A stretch of DNA of 64,000 nucleotides from Pseudomonas jessenii (GTDB lineage: Bacteria > Pseudomonadota > Gammaproteobacteria > Pseudomonadales > Pseudomonadaceae), in assembly GCF_002236115.1 (NCBI RefSeq), contig NZ_NIWT01000001.1, positions 952,251-1,016,250 on the forward strand. Reading direction: 5' to 3'. The translations under genes were made by a program, and so were the position numbers. The notes under the pieces were generated by a model. That model ran no database searches. It had not been told where the DNA came from and saw only the letters and a list, made by a program, of their open reading frames with translations. Below, in pieces: positions 8,982 to 18,495 of this stretch; positions within the stretch are counted from its first letter, which is position 1; every line of letters begins with the position of its first letter.

Positions 8982-10478
8982 TTACCCCTGCCCCTTGGTC
9001 CGCCATTCACTGGAGAACAGTCCCCGCTCCCGCGCCCAGACGATCGCCTCGCTGCGGCTGTGCACATTGAGCTTGGAGTACGCCATCGCCACATGGTTGC
9101 GCACTGTGTTCGGAGCCAGTTTCAGGCGCGCGGCGATTTCCTTGTCGGCCAGGCCTTCGCAGATCAGGCCCAGCACATCGCGCTCACGGGCGGTCAGGTC
9201 GGTGAAGGACACACTGGGCAATTTCGGTGAGTTGACGCTCTTCACATTGGCCAGTTTTTCGATCAGCGTGCGGCTGAACCATGAGGCGTCCTTCATCACT
9301 TCCTCGATGGCCGACACCAGTTCCAACTCGGTGCGCCTGCGCTCGGTAATGTCCATCAGCACCAGCAGATAACAGGGGATGTCCTGAATGTTCACGGTGT
9401 CCGCCGACACCGCGCAATCGATCAGCCCGGCGTCTTTCCTGCGCAGACGTACGTCGATGCGATCCAGGCTACCGGTTTTCTCCAGCGTGGCGAACAGCCA
9501 GATGCGCGCGTTTTTGTCATCGATGAAGTCGATCTGCGCAATGCTGCTCCCAAGCACGTCCTCACCGCGATAACCCAAGGTATCGAGGAACGCGTCGTTA
9601 ACGTCCAGCACCCGTTGATCGGCCGCGCCGCACAGCAGAATCGGCACCGGAGACAGGCGAAACGCCTTGGCAAAGCGTTCTTCGCTCTGGCGCAGGGCGA
9701 TTTCGGCCTTGTGCCGTGGCTCCATGTCGACGAAGGAAAACAACATGCAGGCTTCGTCGTTGAGCTCCAGCGGCTGGCCGGCCACGATGACCTGTTTACT
9801 GCCGCCATCCGCTAGCCGCAACTGGGCCTGCATCTGCGCGATGGTCACCCCTTCGCAAAGACGCTGCCTGGCCAGCTCCTTGTTTTCGGCCAGGTCCAGC
9901 ACATCCAGCTCGTAGGTCGAAGTACCGATCACCTGGTCACGGGCATAACCGGTCATTTCGAGGAAACCTGGGTTGACCTTGATGTAGCGCAGATCACTGA
10001 GTCGACAGATCACTGCCGGTGCCGGGTTGGCGGCGAAGGTTTTCTCGAAACGTTGCTCGGCGCTGGCCCAGTCGGTGACATCGTCCATGATCAGCACCAG
10101 CGATTCCGGCTCGCCACGGCTGTCGGCCAGCACCAGGCTGCGCACGCGATGGACCCAGGACCGCTCGTCGTCCGCTGCCGACGCCACGTCCACCAGCACA
10201 TCGCTGAACGTCTCGCCGCGCGCCAGCCGGCTGATCGGGTAGCTGTCGACTGGCACTACATGATTATTGCGATAGCGCAAGGCAAAGCGTTGGGTGTAGG
10301 CCTTGGCATTGGCGCCCAGGTCGCTGATCTGCGAGGCACCGTGCATGGCCAGCGCCGCCTCGTTGGCCCACAGGATGCTCTGGTCGGGATCGAGCAGAAT
10401 CACCCCGTCGGACAAGCAGGCGATGATTTGCTGCAACTGGCGACGATTGGCCTCCGTGGAAAGGACGTGCTGGCTCAT
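8982..10478 (-). CDS. triple-PAS LuxR-type transcriptional regulator
   Basis: A 498-residue soluble protein with three PAS sensor modules at about residues 12-140, 143-265 and 268-388, each showing typical PAS turns (MTGYARDQVIG, LDTLGYRGEDVLG) and ending in PAC-like DITERRRTELEL. A short linker leads to a C-terminal LuxR/GerE helix-turn-helix (LTARERDVLGLICEGLADKEIAARL... about 430-485). No kinase or receiver domain is present, so sensing and DNA binding are in one chain, like other single-component PAS-LuxR proteins of Pseudomonas. The signal and targets are unknown. Start at 10478 opens MSQHVLSTEANRR; no gene lies between it and the lone REP upstream. Confidence 0.85.
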   Translation of the reverse strand: MSQHVLSTEANRRQLQQIIACLSDGVILLDPDQSILWANEAALAMHGASQISDLGANAKAYTQRFALRYRNNHVVPVDSYPISRLARGETFSDVLVDVASAADDERSWVHRVRSLVLADSRGEPESLVLIMDDVTDWASAEQRFEKTFAANPAPAVICRLSDLRYIKVNPGFLEMTGYARDQVIGTSTYELDVLDLAENKELARQRLCEGVTIAQMQAQLRLADGGSKQVIVAGQPLELNDEACMLFSFVDMEPRHKAEIALRQSEERFAKAFRLSPVPILLCGAADQRVLDVNDAFLDTLGYRGEDVLGSSIAQIDFIDDKNARIWLFATLEKTGSLDRIDVRLRRKDAGLIDCAVSADTVNIQDIPCYLLVLMDITERRRTELELVSAIEEVMKDASWFSRTLIEKLANVKSVNSPKLPSVSFTDLTARERDVLGLICEGLADKEIAARLKLAPNTVRNHVAMAYSKLNVHSRSEAIVWARERGLFSSEWRTKGQG

Positions 10479-10548
10479 TTCGACTCCACAAGTATGGTGC
10501 CCCTGTGAAGAATACGACCGCCGGAGTTTTGGTTAGTGCAACGAACCT

Positions 10549-10573
10549 TGCGGGAGCGGGCTTGCTCGCGAAA
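10549..10573. repeat. single degenerate REP element
   Basis: TGCGGGAGCGGGCTTGCTCG, a REP core with two changes relative to the main form and no inverted partner. It lies between the ECF41 sigma gene end and the PAS/LuxR gene start. Confidence 0.75.
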
Positions 10574-10621
10574 GCGGTGGAGTTGGTCAGCGAAAAGCCT
10601 GGAGGGCCGGTGGTCCTTTGA

Positions 10622-11515
10622 CTATTGCACGTTAAAGGACGCGTCAAGCCCCACCAACTTGTCCGGATTACGCATGATGAAAACCCGATTCACCCGCCCG
10701 GTTTCATCGAAAGCAAACGTCATCGACGCGGTGATAACACCGTCGGCCTTGATGATGGCGCCTCGGGCCCCATTGATTTCAACGGGCAGCCATTCACAGG
10801 TTTGCCAATAGGCGTGCAACGACTGGCCAATGAAATCCAGCACGCTTTCGATGCCAAACAGCGTTTCACGGATCGCCGAAGCCTTGCCGCCGCTGTCGGC
10901 GCAGAGTTCGACGTCTTCGCTCAGCATCACGCTCAAGTTTGCCGTGGAACCACTGGTGATGGCGTTGTGGAAGGCACTGAGCAACTGGTTTTGGCGCACA
11001 GGTTCCGGTTGATAGCGGGTCTGGGCACTGCCAAGACTCGCCTTGGCCCGAGACACCAGTTTGCGGCAAGCGGCTTCCTGCACACCGACCGCATCGGCAA
11101 CCTGCGGGTAATCCATGTCGAAGATTTCGTACAGCAGGTACGCGGCACGCTCCTTGGGTGTCAACCGCTCCAGCAACAACACGAACGCGGTGGACAGCGA
11201 CGAAGCCAGTTCATGCACGTGCTCGGGTGAGTCCTGATGCGCCGTGTGGATCGGCTCCGGCAGCCAGGTACCGATGTAAACTACCCGGGACTTGTGCGCC
11301 GACCGTAGCAGGTCAATGCAATGGCGGGTGCAGGCGGTGGTAAGCCAGGCGGCCGGCGTGGCGATGGAGGCCCGGTCGGCCTCCAGCCACTTGATGAACA
11401 ACTCTTGCACCGCATCCTCGGCTTCGACGCGCGAACCGAGAATGCGATAGGCCAGACCAAGCAAAAAGGGCCGGCGCTGCTCGAACACAGTGGCGGCGTT
11501 TTCAGCGCAGTTCAT
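10622..11515 (-). CDS. ECF41-type RNA polymerase sigma factor with SnoaL-like C-terminal domain
   Basis: 297 residues. Sigma region 2 (PFLLGLAYRILGSRVEAEDAVQELF...) and region 4 (LTPKERAAYLLYEIFDMDYPQVADAVGV) are followed by a fused NTF2/SnoaL-like extension of about 120 residues. Three ECF41 hallmarks are visible: WLPEP in the linker, DSGGK where the family has DGGGR/K, and NPDKL near the C-terminus. Family members have no anti-sigma factor; the fused domain sets activity instead. The gene starts three bases after the stop of the carboxymuconolactone-decarboxylase gene, the standard ECF41 partner. An ATG at 11515 and a TTG at 11518 share the same GAGG; ATG preferred. Confidence 0.92.
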   Translation of the reverse strand: MNCAENAATVFEQRRPFLLGLAYRILGSRVEAEDAVQELFIKWLEADRASIATPAAWLTTACTRHCIDLLRSAHKSRVVYIGTWLPEPIHTAHQDSPEHVHELASSLSTAFVLLLERLTPKERAAYLLYEIFDMDYPQVADAVGVQEAACRKLVSRAKASLGSAQTRYQPEPVRQNQLLSAFHNAITSGSTANLSVMLSEDVELCADSGGKASAIRETLFGIESVLDFIGQSLHAYWQTCEWLPVEINGARGAIIKADGVITASMTFAFDETGRVNRVFIMRNPDKLVGLDASFNVQ

Positions 11516-11518
11516 CAA

Positions 11519-11953
11519 TCAGTGCCTCGACACCTGCAAGCGGTTCCACAGGTTGATCATGCCGATCTCGGCTGTCAAGGCGCCGATCTGTTCGTCATTG
11601 AAATACGCCCTCAGTTCACCGCGCAGGCTGGCGTAATCGGTTTTTTCATCCAGTATCGTCAAGGCTTCGGTCCACGCCAGCGCAGCGCGCTCCGCAGCAC
11701 TGAAATCACTGACGTGACGCCAGACGATCAGGCGATCCAGACGCTCGTTGGTTTCATTGGCTTCCCGGGCTTCGCGGGTGTGCATCTTCACGCAAAAACC
11801 GCATTGGTTGATCTGCGAGGCGCGCAGGTGGATCAAGTGCTTGAGGCCTGGATCAAGATCATGCTGATCGAGCGCGACATGAACCTGGGTCAGGCTTTCG
11901 AAAACCTGTGGAATCGATTGCAGCAGGTTGACCGCTTGGGTGTTGGACGACAT
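11519..11953 (-). CDS. carboxymuconolactone decarboxylase / AhpD-like protein (ECF41 partner)
   Basis: 144 residues of the CMD/AhpD fold. The redox-type motif CGFCVKMH (Cys-x-x-Cys then His) sits in LRASQINQCGFCVKMHT, as in peroxidase-like family members that handle organic hydroperoxides. COE proteins (carboxymuconolactone decarboxylase, oxidoreductase or epimerase) are the conserved targets of ECF41 sigma factors, and this one is directly upstream of the ECF41 gene, three bases apart. Start at 11953 has GTGGAGCAACCCG ahead; the frame stays open to 12028 but that would run through the predicted promoter. Substrate unknown. Confidence 0.9.
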   Translation of the reverse strand: MSSNTQAVNLLQSIPQVFESLTQVHVALDQHDLDPGLKHLIHLRASQINQCGFCVKMHTREAREANETNERLDRLIVWRHVSDFSAAERAALAWTEALTILDEKTDYASLRGELRAYFNDEQIGALTAEIGMINLWNRLQVSRH

Positions 11954-11988
11954 CGGGTTGCTCCACTGTTTGAGAGGTTCAACAGGAT

Positions 11989-12015
11989 GACGATTGAGCG
12001 TTGGGGTTTGTGACG
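11989..12015 (-). promoter_or_regulatory. predicted ECF41 promoter (CGTCACA-N16-CGTC)
   Basis: On the minus strand, CGTCACA (12015-12009) is followed by exactly 16 bases and CGTC (11992-11989), 35 bases before the start codon of the CMD gene. The ECF41 consensus as I know it is TGTCACA-N16-CGTC, so only the first base differs. It implies autoregulation of the two-gene unit. Confidence 0.8.
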
Positions 12016-12042
12016 TGCGCTGATTCATTCAGCGCACGTCAC
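12010..12042. promoter_or_regulatory. perfect 14-bp inverted repeat overlapping the ECF41 -35 element
   Basis: GTGACGTGCGCTGA (12010-12023) and its exact complement (12029-12042) flank the 5-base loop TTCAT. It lies just after the stop of the ureidopropionase gene, so it may terminate that transcript, though no T-run follows on the minus strand. Six of the seven bases of the ECF41 -35 element are inside the arm. Confidence 0.75.
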
Positions 12043-12047
12043 TCGGT

Positions 12048-13331
12048 TCAAGCAGCCAACTCTCCCTTCGCAATCGCCGCCGAAGCCGCCAGCATTGCCC
12101 GCAACAGCACCGCACACCCGGCCGCCAGGTCTTCCGGCGCGGCATTTTCGATTTCGTTGTGGCTGATGCCGCCTTCGCACGGCACGAAAATCATCCCGGC
12201 CGGGCCGAGTTCGGCGAGGAAAATCGCGTCGTGGCCCGCGCCGCTGACAATGTCCATGTGCGACAGGCCCAGGCTTTGGGCGGCGCCGCGTACCGCTTCG
12301 ACGCAGCCCTTGTCGAAGTACAACGGTGGGAAGTCGGCCGTTGGCGTGAGTTCGAAGGTCAGGCCGTGTTCGTCGCAGGTGGTTTCGATGACTTCACGCA
12401 CTTCGGCAATCATCGAGTCCAGGCGCGCCGGTTCCAGGTGCCGGAAGTCCAGGGTCATGCGCACTTCGCCAGGGATGACGTTGCGCGAGCCGGGATAGGC
12501 TTGCAGGCAACCGACGGTGCCGCAGGCATGGGGTTGATGGCTGAGGGCGGCGCGGTTGAGCGCACCGACGATCACCGCGGCGCCGACCAGGGCGTCCTTG
12601 CGCAGGTGCATCGGGGTCGGGCCGGCGTGGGCTTCGACGCCGCGCAGTTTGAGGTCAAACCATTTCTGCCCGAGGGCGCCCATGACCACGCCTATGGTCT
12701 TGCGTTCGTCTTCCAGTATCGGGCCTTGCTCGATGTGGGCTTCAAAGTAGGCACCGACTTTGTGGCCGCTGACTTTGCGCGGCCCGGCATAACCAATGGC
12801 ATTCAGTGCCTGCCCCACCGTCACGCCCTCGGCATCGACCTTGACCAGGGTTTCCTCGAGGGTGAATTTTTCCGCGAACACGCCGGAACCCATCATGCAC
12901 GGGGCGAAGCGCGAGCCTTCTTCGTTGGTCCAGACCACCACTTCCAGCGGCGCTTCGGTTTCGATATTGAGGTCGTTGAGGGTACGCAGCACTTCGACGC
13001 CGGCCAGCACACCGAAGCAGCCATCGAACTTGCCGCCGGTGGGCTGGGTGTCGATGTGGCTGCCGGTCATCACCGGTGGCAGATCGGGATTGCGCCCGGG
13101 GCGACGGGCGAAGATGTTGCCGACGGCGTCGATGCTGACGGTGCAGCCGGCATCGATACACCATTTGACGAAGATGTCCCGGGCCTGGCGATCCAGATCG
13201 GTCAGGGCCAGGCGACACACGCCGCCCTTGACCGTGGCGCCGAGCCTGGCCAGTTCCATGAGCGATTGCCACAGGCGGTCGCGGTTGATGTGCTGATGGC
13301 TGGACTGCAGAACGTCTACGGCCGCGTTCAT
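12048..13331 (-). CDS. pydC: N-carbamoyl-beta-alanine amidohydrolase (beta-ureidopropionase), M20 family
   Basis: 427 residues of the hydantoinase/carbamoylase (Zn-amidohydrolase, M20) family, which hydrolyses N-carbamoyl-beta-alanine to beta-alanine, CO2 and ammonia in the third step of reductive uracil/thymine breakdown. Metal ligands lie in GSHIDTQPTGGKFDG, WTNEEGSRFAP and the late HNEIE; AGHDAIFLAELGPAGM is the family C-terminal signature. It sits 156 bases downstream of the NCS1 transporter on the same strand and opposite the dihydropyrimidinase and PreTA genes, which sets the pathway. From sequence alone L-N-carbamoylase or allantoate hydrolase would be possible; context favours pydC. 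Confidence 0.88.
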   Translation of the reverse strand: MNAAVDVLQSSHQHINRDRLWQSLMELARLGATVKGGVCRLALTDLDRQARDIFVKWCIDAGCTVSIDAVGNIFARRPGRNPDLPPVMTGSHIDTQPTGGKFDGCFGVLAGVEVLRTLNDLNIETEAPLEVVVWTNEEGSRFAPCMMGSGVFAEKFTLEETLVKVDAEGVTVGQALNAIGYAGPRKVSGHKVGAYFEAHIEQGPILEDERKTIGVVMGALGQKWFDLKLRGVEAHAGPTPMHLRKDALVGAAVIVGALNRAALSHQPHACGTVGCLQAYPGSRNVIPGEVRMTLDFRHLEPARLDSMIAEVREVIETTCDEHGLTFELTPTADFPPLYFDKGCVEAVRGAAQSLGLSHMDIVSGAGHDAIFLAELGPAGMIFVPCEGGISHNEIENAAPEDLAAGCAVLLRAMLAASAAIAKGELAA

Positions 13332-13409
13332 GATGATTTCCTCAGGCTGTTCTTATCAGGCTGTTCTTATCGGTTTCTCTCAAGCATTTTTTGGTGTGTT
13401 TGAGGCCCT

Positions 13410-13477
13410 CTTCGCGAGCAAGCCCGCTCCCACCTTTGGAATGCATTCCCCCTGTGGGAGCGGGCTTGCTCGCGAAG
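13410..13477. repeat. REP pair, reversed topology (AGCCCGCTCCCA / TGGGAGCGGGCT)
   Basis: Here the complement copy comes first (TTCGCGAGCAAGCCCGCTCC at 13411) and the direct copy second (TGTGGGAGCGGGCTTGCTCG from 13453), the opposite order to most pairs in the window. Between ureidopropionase and NCS1 transporter genes. Confidence 0.9.
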
Positions 13478-13487
13478 AGGCCAGTCA

Positions 13488-14972
13488 TCACACCGCAGAT
13501 TTCGCTACAGATGGGTTGGGCCGCATCACACTCAACCCGTAATAAATAACCCCACCCAGCGCCGAGCCAGTGAACCAGCCATAGCTGTAGAACCAGCTGA
13601 ACGCATCGCTGCCCAGGGACAGCAGCGTCAGCACCACCGGCACACCAAACGCGATGAACCCGCTCCAGTTCCACGCCGGATACACGTCATCGCGGTACAG
13701 GCCGGCGAGGTCCAGTTGCTGCTTCTTGATCAGAAAATAGTCCACCACCATGATCCCGGCGATCGGCCCCAACAGGCTGGAATAGCCGAGCAACCAGTTG
13801 GAATAGACCGTTTCCAGGCTGAGATCGGAAACGATCAGGCCGAGCTTTTTCAGCAGTTCATGGGCCATCAGCGCAAGTCCGACCAGCCCGGTGAGGATTA
13901 CCGCTTTGGTCCGGTTGATCGCCTTGGGTGCGATGTTCTGGAAATCGTTGGTGGGCGACACGATGTTGGCTGCGGTGTTGGTCGACAGCGTGGCGATGAT
14001 GATCAGCGCCATGGCCAGCGCCACCCAGACCGGACTCTGGATATGGCCGATCAGGGTCACCGGGTCGGACACCGTCACCCCCACCAGCTTCACCGAGGCG
14101 GCGGTCATCACCACGCCCAGGGAGGCAAACAGGAACATGGTCAGCGGCAAGCCGATGATCTGCCCGACGATCTGGTCCTTCTGGCTTTTCGCATAGCGGC
14201 TGAAGTCGGGGATGTTCAGCGACAGCGTGGCCCAGAACCCGACCATCGCGGTCAGCCCGGCCGCAAAGTAACTGGCCACGCCCGCGCCTTCAGGGCGCTT
14301 GGCCGGGATCGCCAGCAACTCGGTCATCGACACGTTGGGCATGGCCCACACCAACAACCCTACCCCCACCAGCACCAGCAGCGGTGCCGAGAGCGTTTCC
14401 AGCCATTTGATCGACTCGGCACCGCGAATCACCACCCACAGGTTCAGCGCCCAGAACACCATGAAGCCGATGACCTCACCGGTGCCGCCCAGGGACTTCC
14501 AGCCCTCGAACACCGAGCCGAGGAACAGGTGAATCGCCAGCCCGCCGAACATGGTCTGGATGCCGAACCAGCCACACGCCACCAGGGCGCGGATCAGGCA
14601 CGGAATGTTGGAGCCGAGCACGCCGAAGGACGAGCGCAGCAACACCGGAAAGGGAATACCGTACTTGGTGCCGGGAAAGGCGTTAAGCGTCAGGGGAATC
14701 AGCACGATGATGTTGGCAAACAGAATCGCCAGCAGCGCTTCACCGACGGTCAGGCCGAAGTACGCGGTCAGCACGCCACCAAGGGTGTAGGTCGGCACGC
14801 AGATCGCCATGCCTACCCACAGCGCGGTGATGTGCCATTTGTTCCAGGTGCGTTCGCGCACCTTGGTCGGTGCAATGTCGTGGTTGTAACGGGGACTGTC
14901 GAGGACATCGCTGCTGGCTTCAAGCTCGAACAAGCCGTCGCGCTCGGTCACTTGCGATCTGATCTGTTGCAT
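13488..14972 (-). CDS. NCS1-family nucleobase:cation symporter
   Basis: 494-residue inner-membrane transporter with twelve hydrophobic segments. NCS1 signatures are TWNKWHITALWVGMAICVPTYTLGG at the start of the membrane domain, SFGVLGSNIPCLIRALVACGWFGIQT, and SLNIPDFSRYAKSQKDQIVGQ. NCS1 proteins import uracil, thymine, hydantoins, allantoin or cytosine. Its place at the head of the leftward pyd unit, sharing a divergent promoter with dihydropyrimidinase, points to uracil/thymine or dihydropyrimidine import. GTGGAGCGGCC precedes the ATG at 14972. Its last codons overlap nothing; a REP pair separates it from pydC. Confidence 0.9.
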   Translation of the reverse strand: MQQIRSQVTERDGLFELEASSDVLDSPRYNHDIAPTKVRERTWNKWHITALWVGMAICVPTYTLGGVLTAYFGLTVGEALLAILFANIIVLIPLTLNAFPGTKYGIPFPVLLRSSFGVLGSNIPCLIRALVACGWFGIQTMFGGLAIHLFLGSVFEGWKSLGGTGEVIGFMVFWALNLWVVIRGAESIKWLETLSAPLLVLVGVGLLVWAMPNVSMTELLAIPAKRPEGAGVASYFAAGLTAMVGFWATLSLNIPDFSRYAKSQKDQIVGQIIGLPLTMFLFASLGVVMTAASVKLVGVTVSDPVTLIGHIQSPVWVALAMALIIIATLSTNTAANIVSPTNDFQNIAPKAINRTKAVILTGLVGLALMAHELLKKLGLIVSDLSLETVYSNWLLGYSSLLGPIAGIMVVDYFLIKKQQLDLAGLYRDDVYPAWNWSGFIAFGVPVVLTLLSLGSDAFSWFYSYGWFTGSALGGVIYYGLSVMRPNPSVAKSAV

Positions 14973-15169
14973 GGCCGCTCCACTGTTCTTTGAATTATTT
15001 TTTGCTCATCGGGGGCTGGCGGCATCAATAAACGTGCCGGGTGCCCCGATTACGCATCGGGCAGTTCCATAAACACTCTGTAAGCAACTGATGTTTATCA
15101 GTTTTATGCAGTCAACGATGCAGTCCTCAGTTGCATGTCATGCCACTCAGGCCGAATGCCAGACAAGTT

Positions 15170-15186
15170 GTCCTGACAGTCAGGAC
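15170..15186. promoter_or_regulatory. palindrome GTCCTGAC-A-GTCAGGAC, candidate operator
   Basis: Perfect 8-bp arms around one base, 197 bases upstream of the NCS1 start. It shares TCCTGACAG...CAGGA with the dyad at 15429-15448 on the other side of the region, as expected for two sites of one regulator. Confidence 0.5.
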
Positions 15187-15300
15187 TCAATCTGGTGCGT
15201 TGATCTTTTTTTCAATGGCTGCGCATCAACCATAGACCATACTCAAACAGCTGATTTCACATAAGAAATCTTGACTATTTTTCGATCCTGTCAAGTGCGT

Positions 15301-15328
15301 CAAAATGGTGAACGGCCTCACCATTTTG
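15301..15328. promoter_or_regulatory. perfect inverted repeat CAAAATGGTG-N8-CACCATTTTG, candidate operator
   Basis: Ten-base perfect arms with an 8-base centre (AACGGCCT), near the middle of the divergent region and about 200 bases upstream of dihydropyrimidinase. No T-run follows, so an operator is more likely than a terminator. Confidence 0.55.
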
Positions 15329-15428
15329 GTGATTCTTGTAATTAATCTTTAAATATCAATTAGTTAATACCTGAATAAGCTTATAAAAAATATTCTTGCC
15401 GATTCGGATAACTGCAGCTAGCGTTTAA

Positions 15429-15448
15429 TCCTGACAGCACTGACAGGA
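15429..15448. promoter_or_regulatory. dyad TCCTGACAGCACTGACAGGA, candidate operator
   Basis: Imperfect 20-bp dyad 77 bases upstream of the dihydropyrimidinase start, related in sequence to the palindrome at 15170-15186. Confidence 0.45.
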
Positions 15449-15486
15449 ATAAATCTGACCGGGCTGTTTTTATATAGAACATCTAG

Positions 15487-16965
<1,479 letters not shown>

Positions 16966-16980
16966 GAGCGGCCTTCGGCC

Positions 16981-17054
16981 TATCGCGAGCAAGCTCGCTC
17001 CCACAGGTTTTGTGAACACCCGAGATCCCTGTGGGAGCGAGCTTGCTCGCGATG
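16981..17054. repeat. REP pair, reversed topology
   Basis: Complement copy 16981-17005 then direct copy 17030-17054 with a 24-base spacer. It splits dihydropyrimidinase from preT in what is otherwise one transcription unit. Confidence 0.92.
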
Positions 17055-17127
17055 AGGCCCGCACAGACAACACAAAAAACAATGCCCATTCAGAGGCAGC
17101 ACCTCAAATAACCGTGAGGCCAAAACC

Positions 17128-18495
17128 GTGATCAAGACCCTGGACCACCTCCCGCATCCCGTTGAGAATGCGGCCGCCCTCGCCGGCCACTTCACCGATC
17201 TGGCGCCGCCGCTCAACGAGCGCCAGGCGCACCTGGAAGCCTCGCGCTGCCTGTATTGCTACGACGCGCCCTGCGTGAATGCCTGTCCGAGCGAGATCGA
17301 CATTCCCTCGTTCATCCGCAACATTGCGCAGGACAACGTGCAAGGCGCCGCGCAGAAAATCCTCTCGGCCAACATCCTCGGCGGCAGTTGCGCCCGGGTG
17401 TGCCCGACGGAGATTCTTTGCCAGCAAGCCTGCGTGCGCAACAACACTCACGAATGCGCGCCGGTCATGATCGGCCTGTTGCAACGTTACGCCGTGGACA
17501 ACGCCCACTTCAGCACGCACCCCTTCCAGCGTGCTGCCGCCACCGGCAAACGCATCGCCGTGGTGGGTGCCGGTCCGGCCGGTTTGTCCTGCGCCCACCG
17601 CAGTGCCATGCACGGGCATGACGTGGTGATTTTCGAGGCGCGGGAAAAGGCTGGCGGCCTCAACGAATACGGAATCGCCAAATACAAACTGGTGGATGAC
17701 TACGCGCAAAAGGAGCTTGAGTTCCTGTTGGAGATTGGCGGCATCGAAATCCGCAACGGGCAGAAACTCGGGGAGAACCTGACCCTCAGTGAACTGCATC
17801 AACAGTTCGATGCGGTGTTCCTCGGCCTCGGGCTCAATGCCAGCAAACAGCTAGGGCTGGCCCACGAAGACGCGCCCGGCCTGCTCGCCGCCACCGACTA
17901 CATCCGCGAACTGCGCCAGGCCGATGACCTGAGCCAACTGCCCCTGGCCGACCACTGCATTGTCCTCGGCGCAGGCAACACTGCCATCGACATGGCGGTG
18001 CAAATGGCCCGCCTCGGCGCTCACGATGTGAATCTGGTGTACCGCCGTGGCATCGAGGACATGGGGGCCACCCATCACGAACAGGAGATTGCCAAGGCCA
18101 ATCAGGTGCGGCTGATGACCTGGGCTCAACCCGAAGAAGTGCTGCTCGATGACCATGGCCGCGTGCGCGGCATGCGTTTCGCCCGCACCCGTCTGGTGGA
18201 AGACCGCCTGCAAACCACCGGTGAAACCTTCGAACTGGCCGCCGACGCGATCTTCAAGGCCATCGGCCAGACCTTCGACGGCAGCGCCCTCAGCGATCCA
18301 CTGGCCCGAGAACTCAAGCGTCAGGGCGAACGCATCGAAGTCGATGAGCAACTGCGCACCAGCATCCCCGGCGTGTATGCCGGCGGCGACTGCACCAGCC
18401 TCGATCAAGACCTTACCGTGCAAGCCGTGCAGCATGGCAAGCGCGCCGCCGAGGCGATCAACGCTCAACTGATGCTCAACGTGGAGGCTGCGTAA
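17128..18495 (+). CDS. preT: dihydropyrimidine dehydrogenase, NAD-binding/Fe-S subunit PreT
   Basis: 455 residues; the electron-input subunit of the bacterial PreTA dihydropyrimidine dehydrogenase (also called PydX). The N-terminal cysteine-rich region, CLYCYDAPCVNACPSEIDIP and GGSCARVCPTEILCQQAC, binds two [4Fe-4S] clusters as in the GltD/DPYD N-terminus. FAD-binding VVGAGPAGLSCA follows near residue 152 and a second dinucleotide motif LGAGNTAIDMA near 287. It starts with GTG at 17128 (GAGGCCAAAACC ahead) and its stop touches the start of preA. Together they reduce uracil/thymine with NAD(P)H, the first step of the pathway. Confidence 0.95.
   Translation: MIKTLDHLPHPVENAAALAGHFTDLAPPLNERQAHLEASRCLYCYDAPCVNACPSEIDIPSFIRNIAQDNVQGAAQKILSANILGGSCARVCPTEILCQQACVRNNTHECAPVMIGLLQRYAVDNAHFSTHPFQRAAATGKRIAVVGAGPAGLSCAHRSAMHGHDVVIFEAREKAGGLNEYGIAKYKLVDDYAQKELEFLLEIGGIEIRNGQKLGENLTLSELHQQFDAVFLGLGLNASKQLGLAHEDAPGLLAATDYIRELRQADDLSQLPLADHCIVLGAGNTAIDMAVQMARLGAHDVNLVYRRGIEDMGATHHEQEIAKANQVRLMTWAQPEEVLLDDHGRVRGMRFARTRLVEDRLQTTGETFELAADAIFKAIGQTFDGSALSDPLARELKRQGERIEVDEQLRTSIPGVYAGGDCTSLDQDLTVQAVQHGKRAAEAINAQLMLNVEAA

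Noticed and set aside
12010..12042. Intrinsic terminator for pydC
   Set aside because: The hairpin is strong but no T-run follows it on the minus strand, so I listed it as a regulatory inverted repeat instead.
12037..12060. A second, rightward ECF41 promoter from the other arm of the palindrome
   Set aside because: CGTCACT is present but no CGTC follows at 16 bases; only the leftward promoter is complete.
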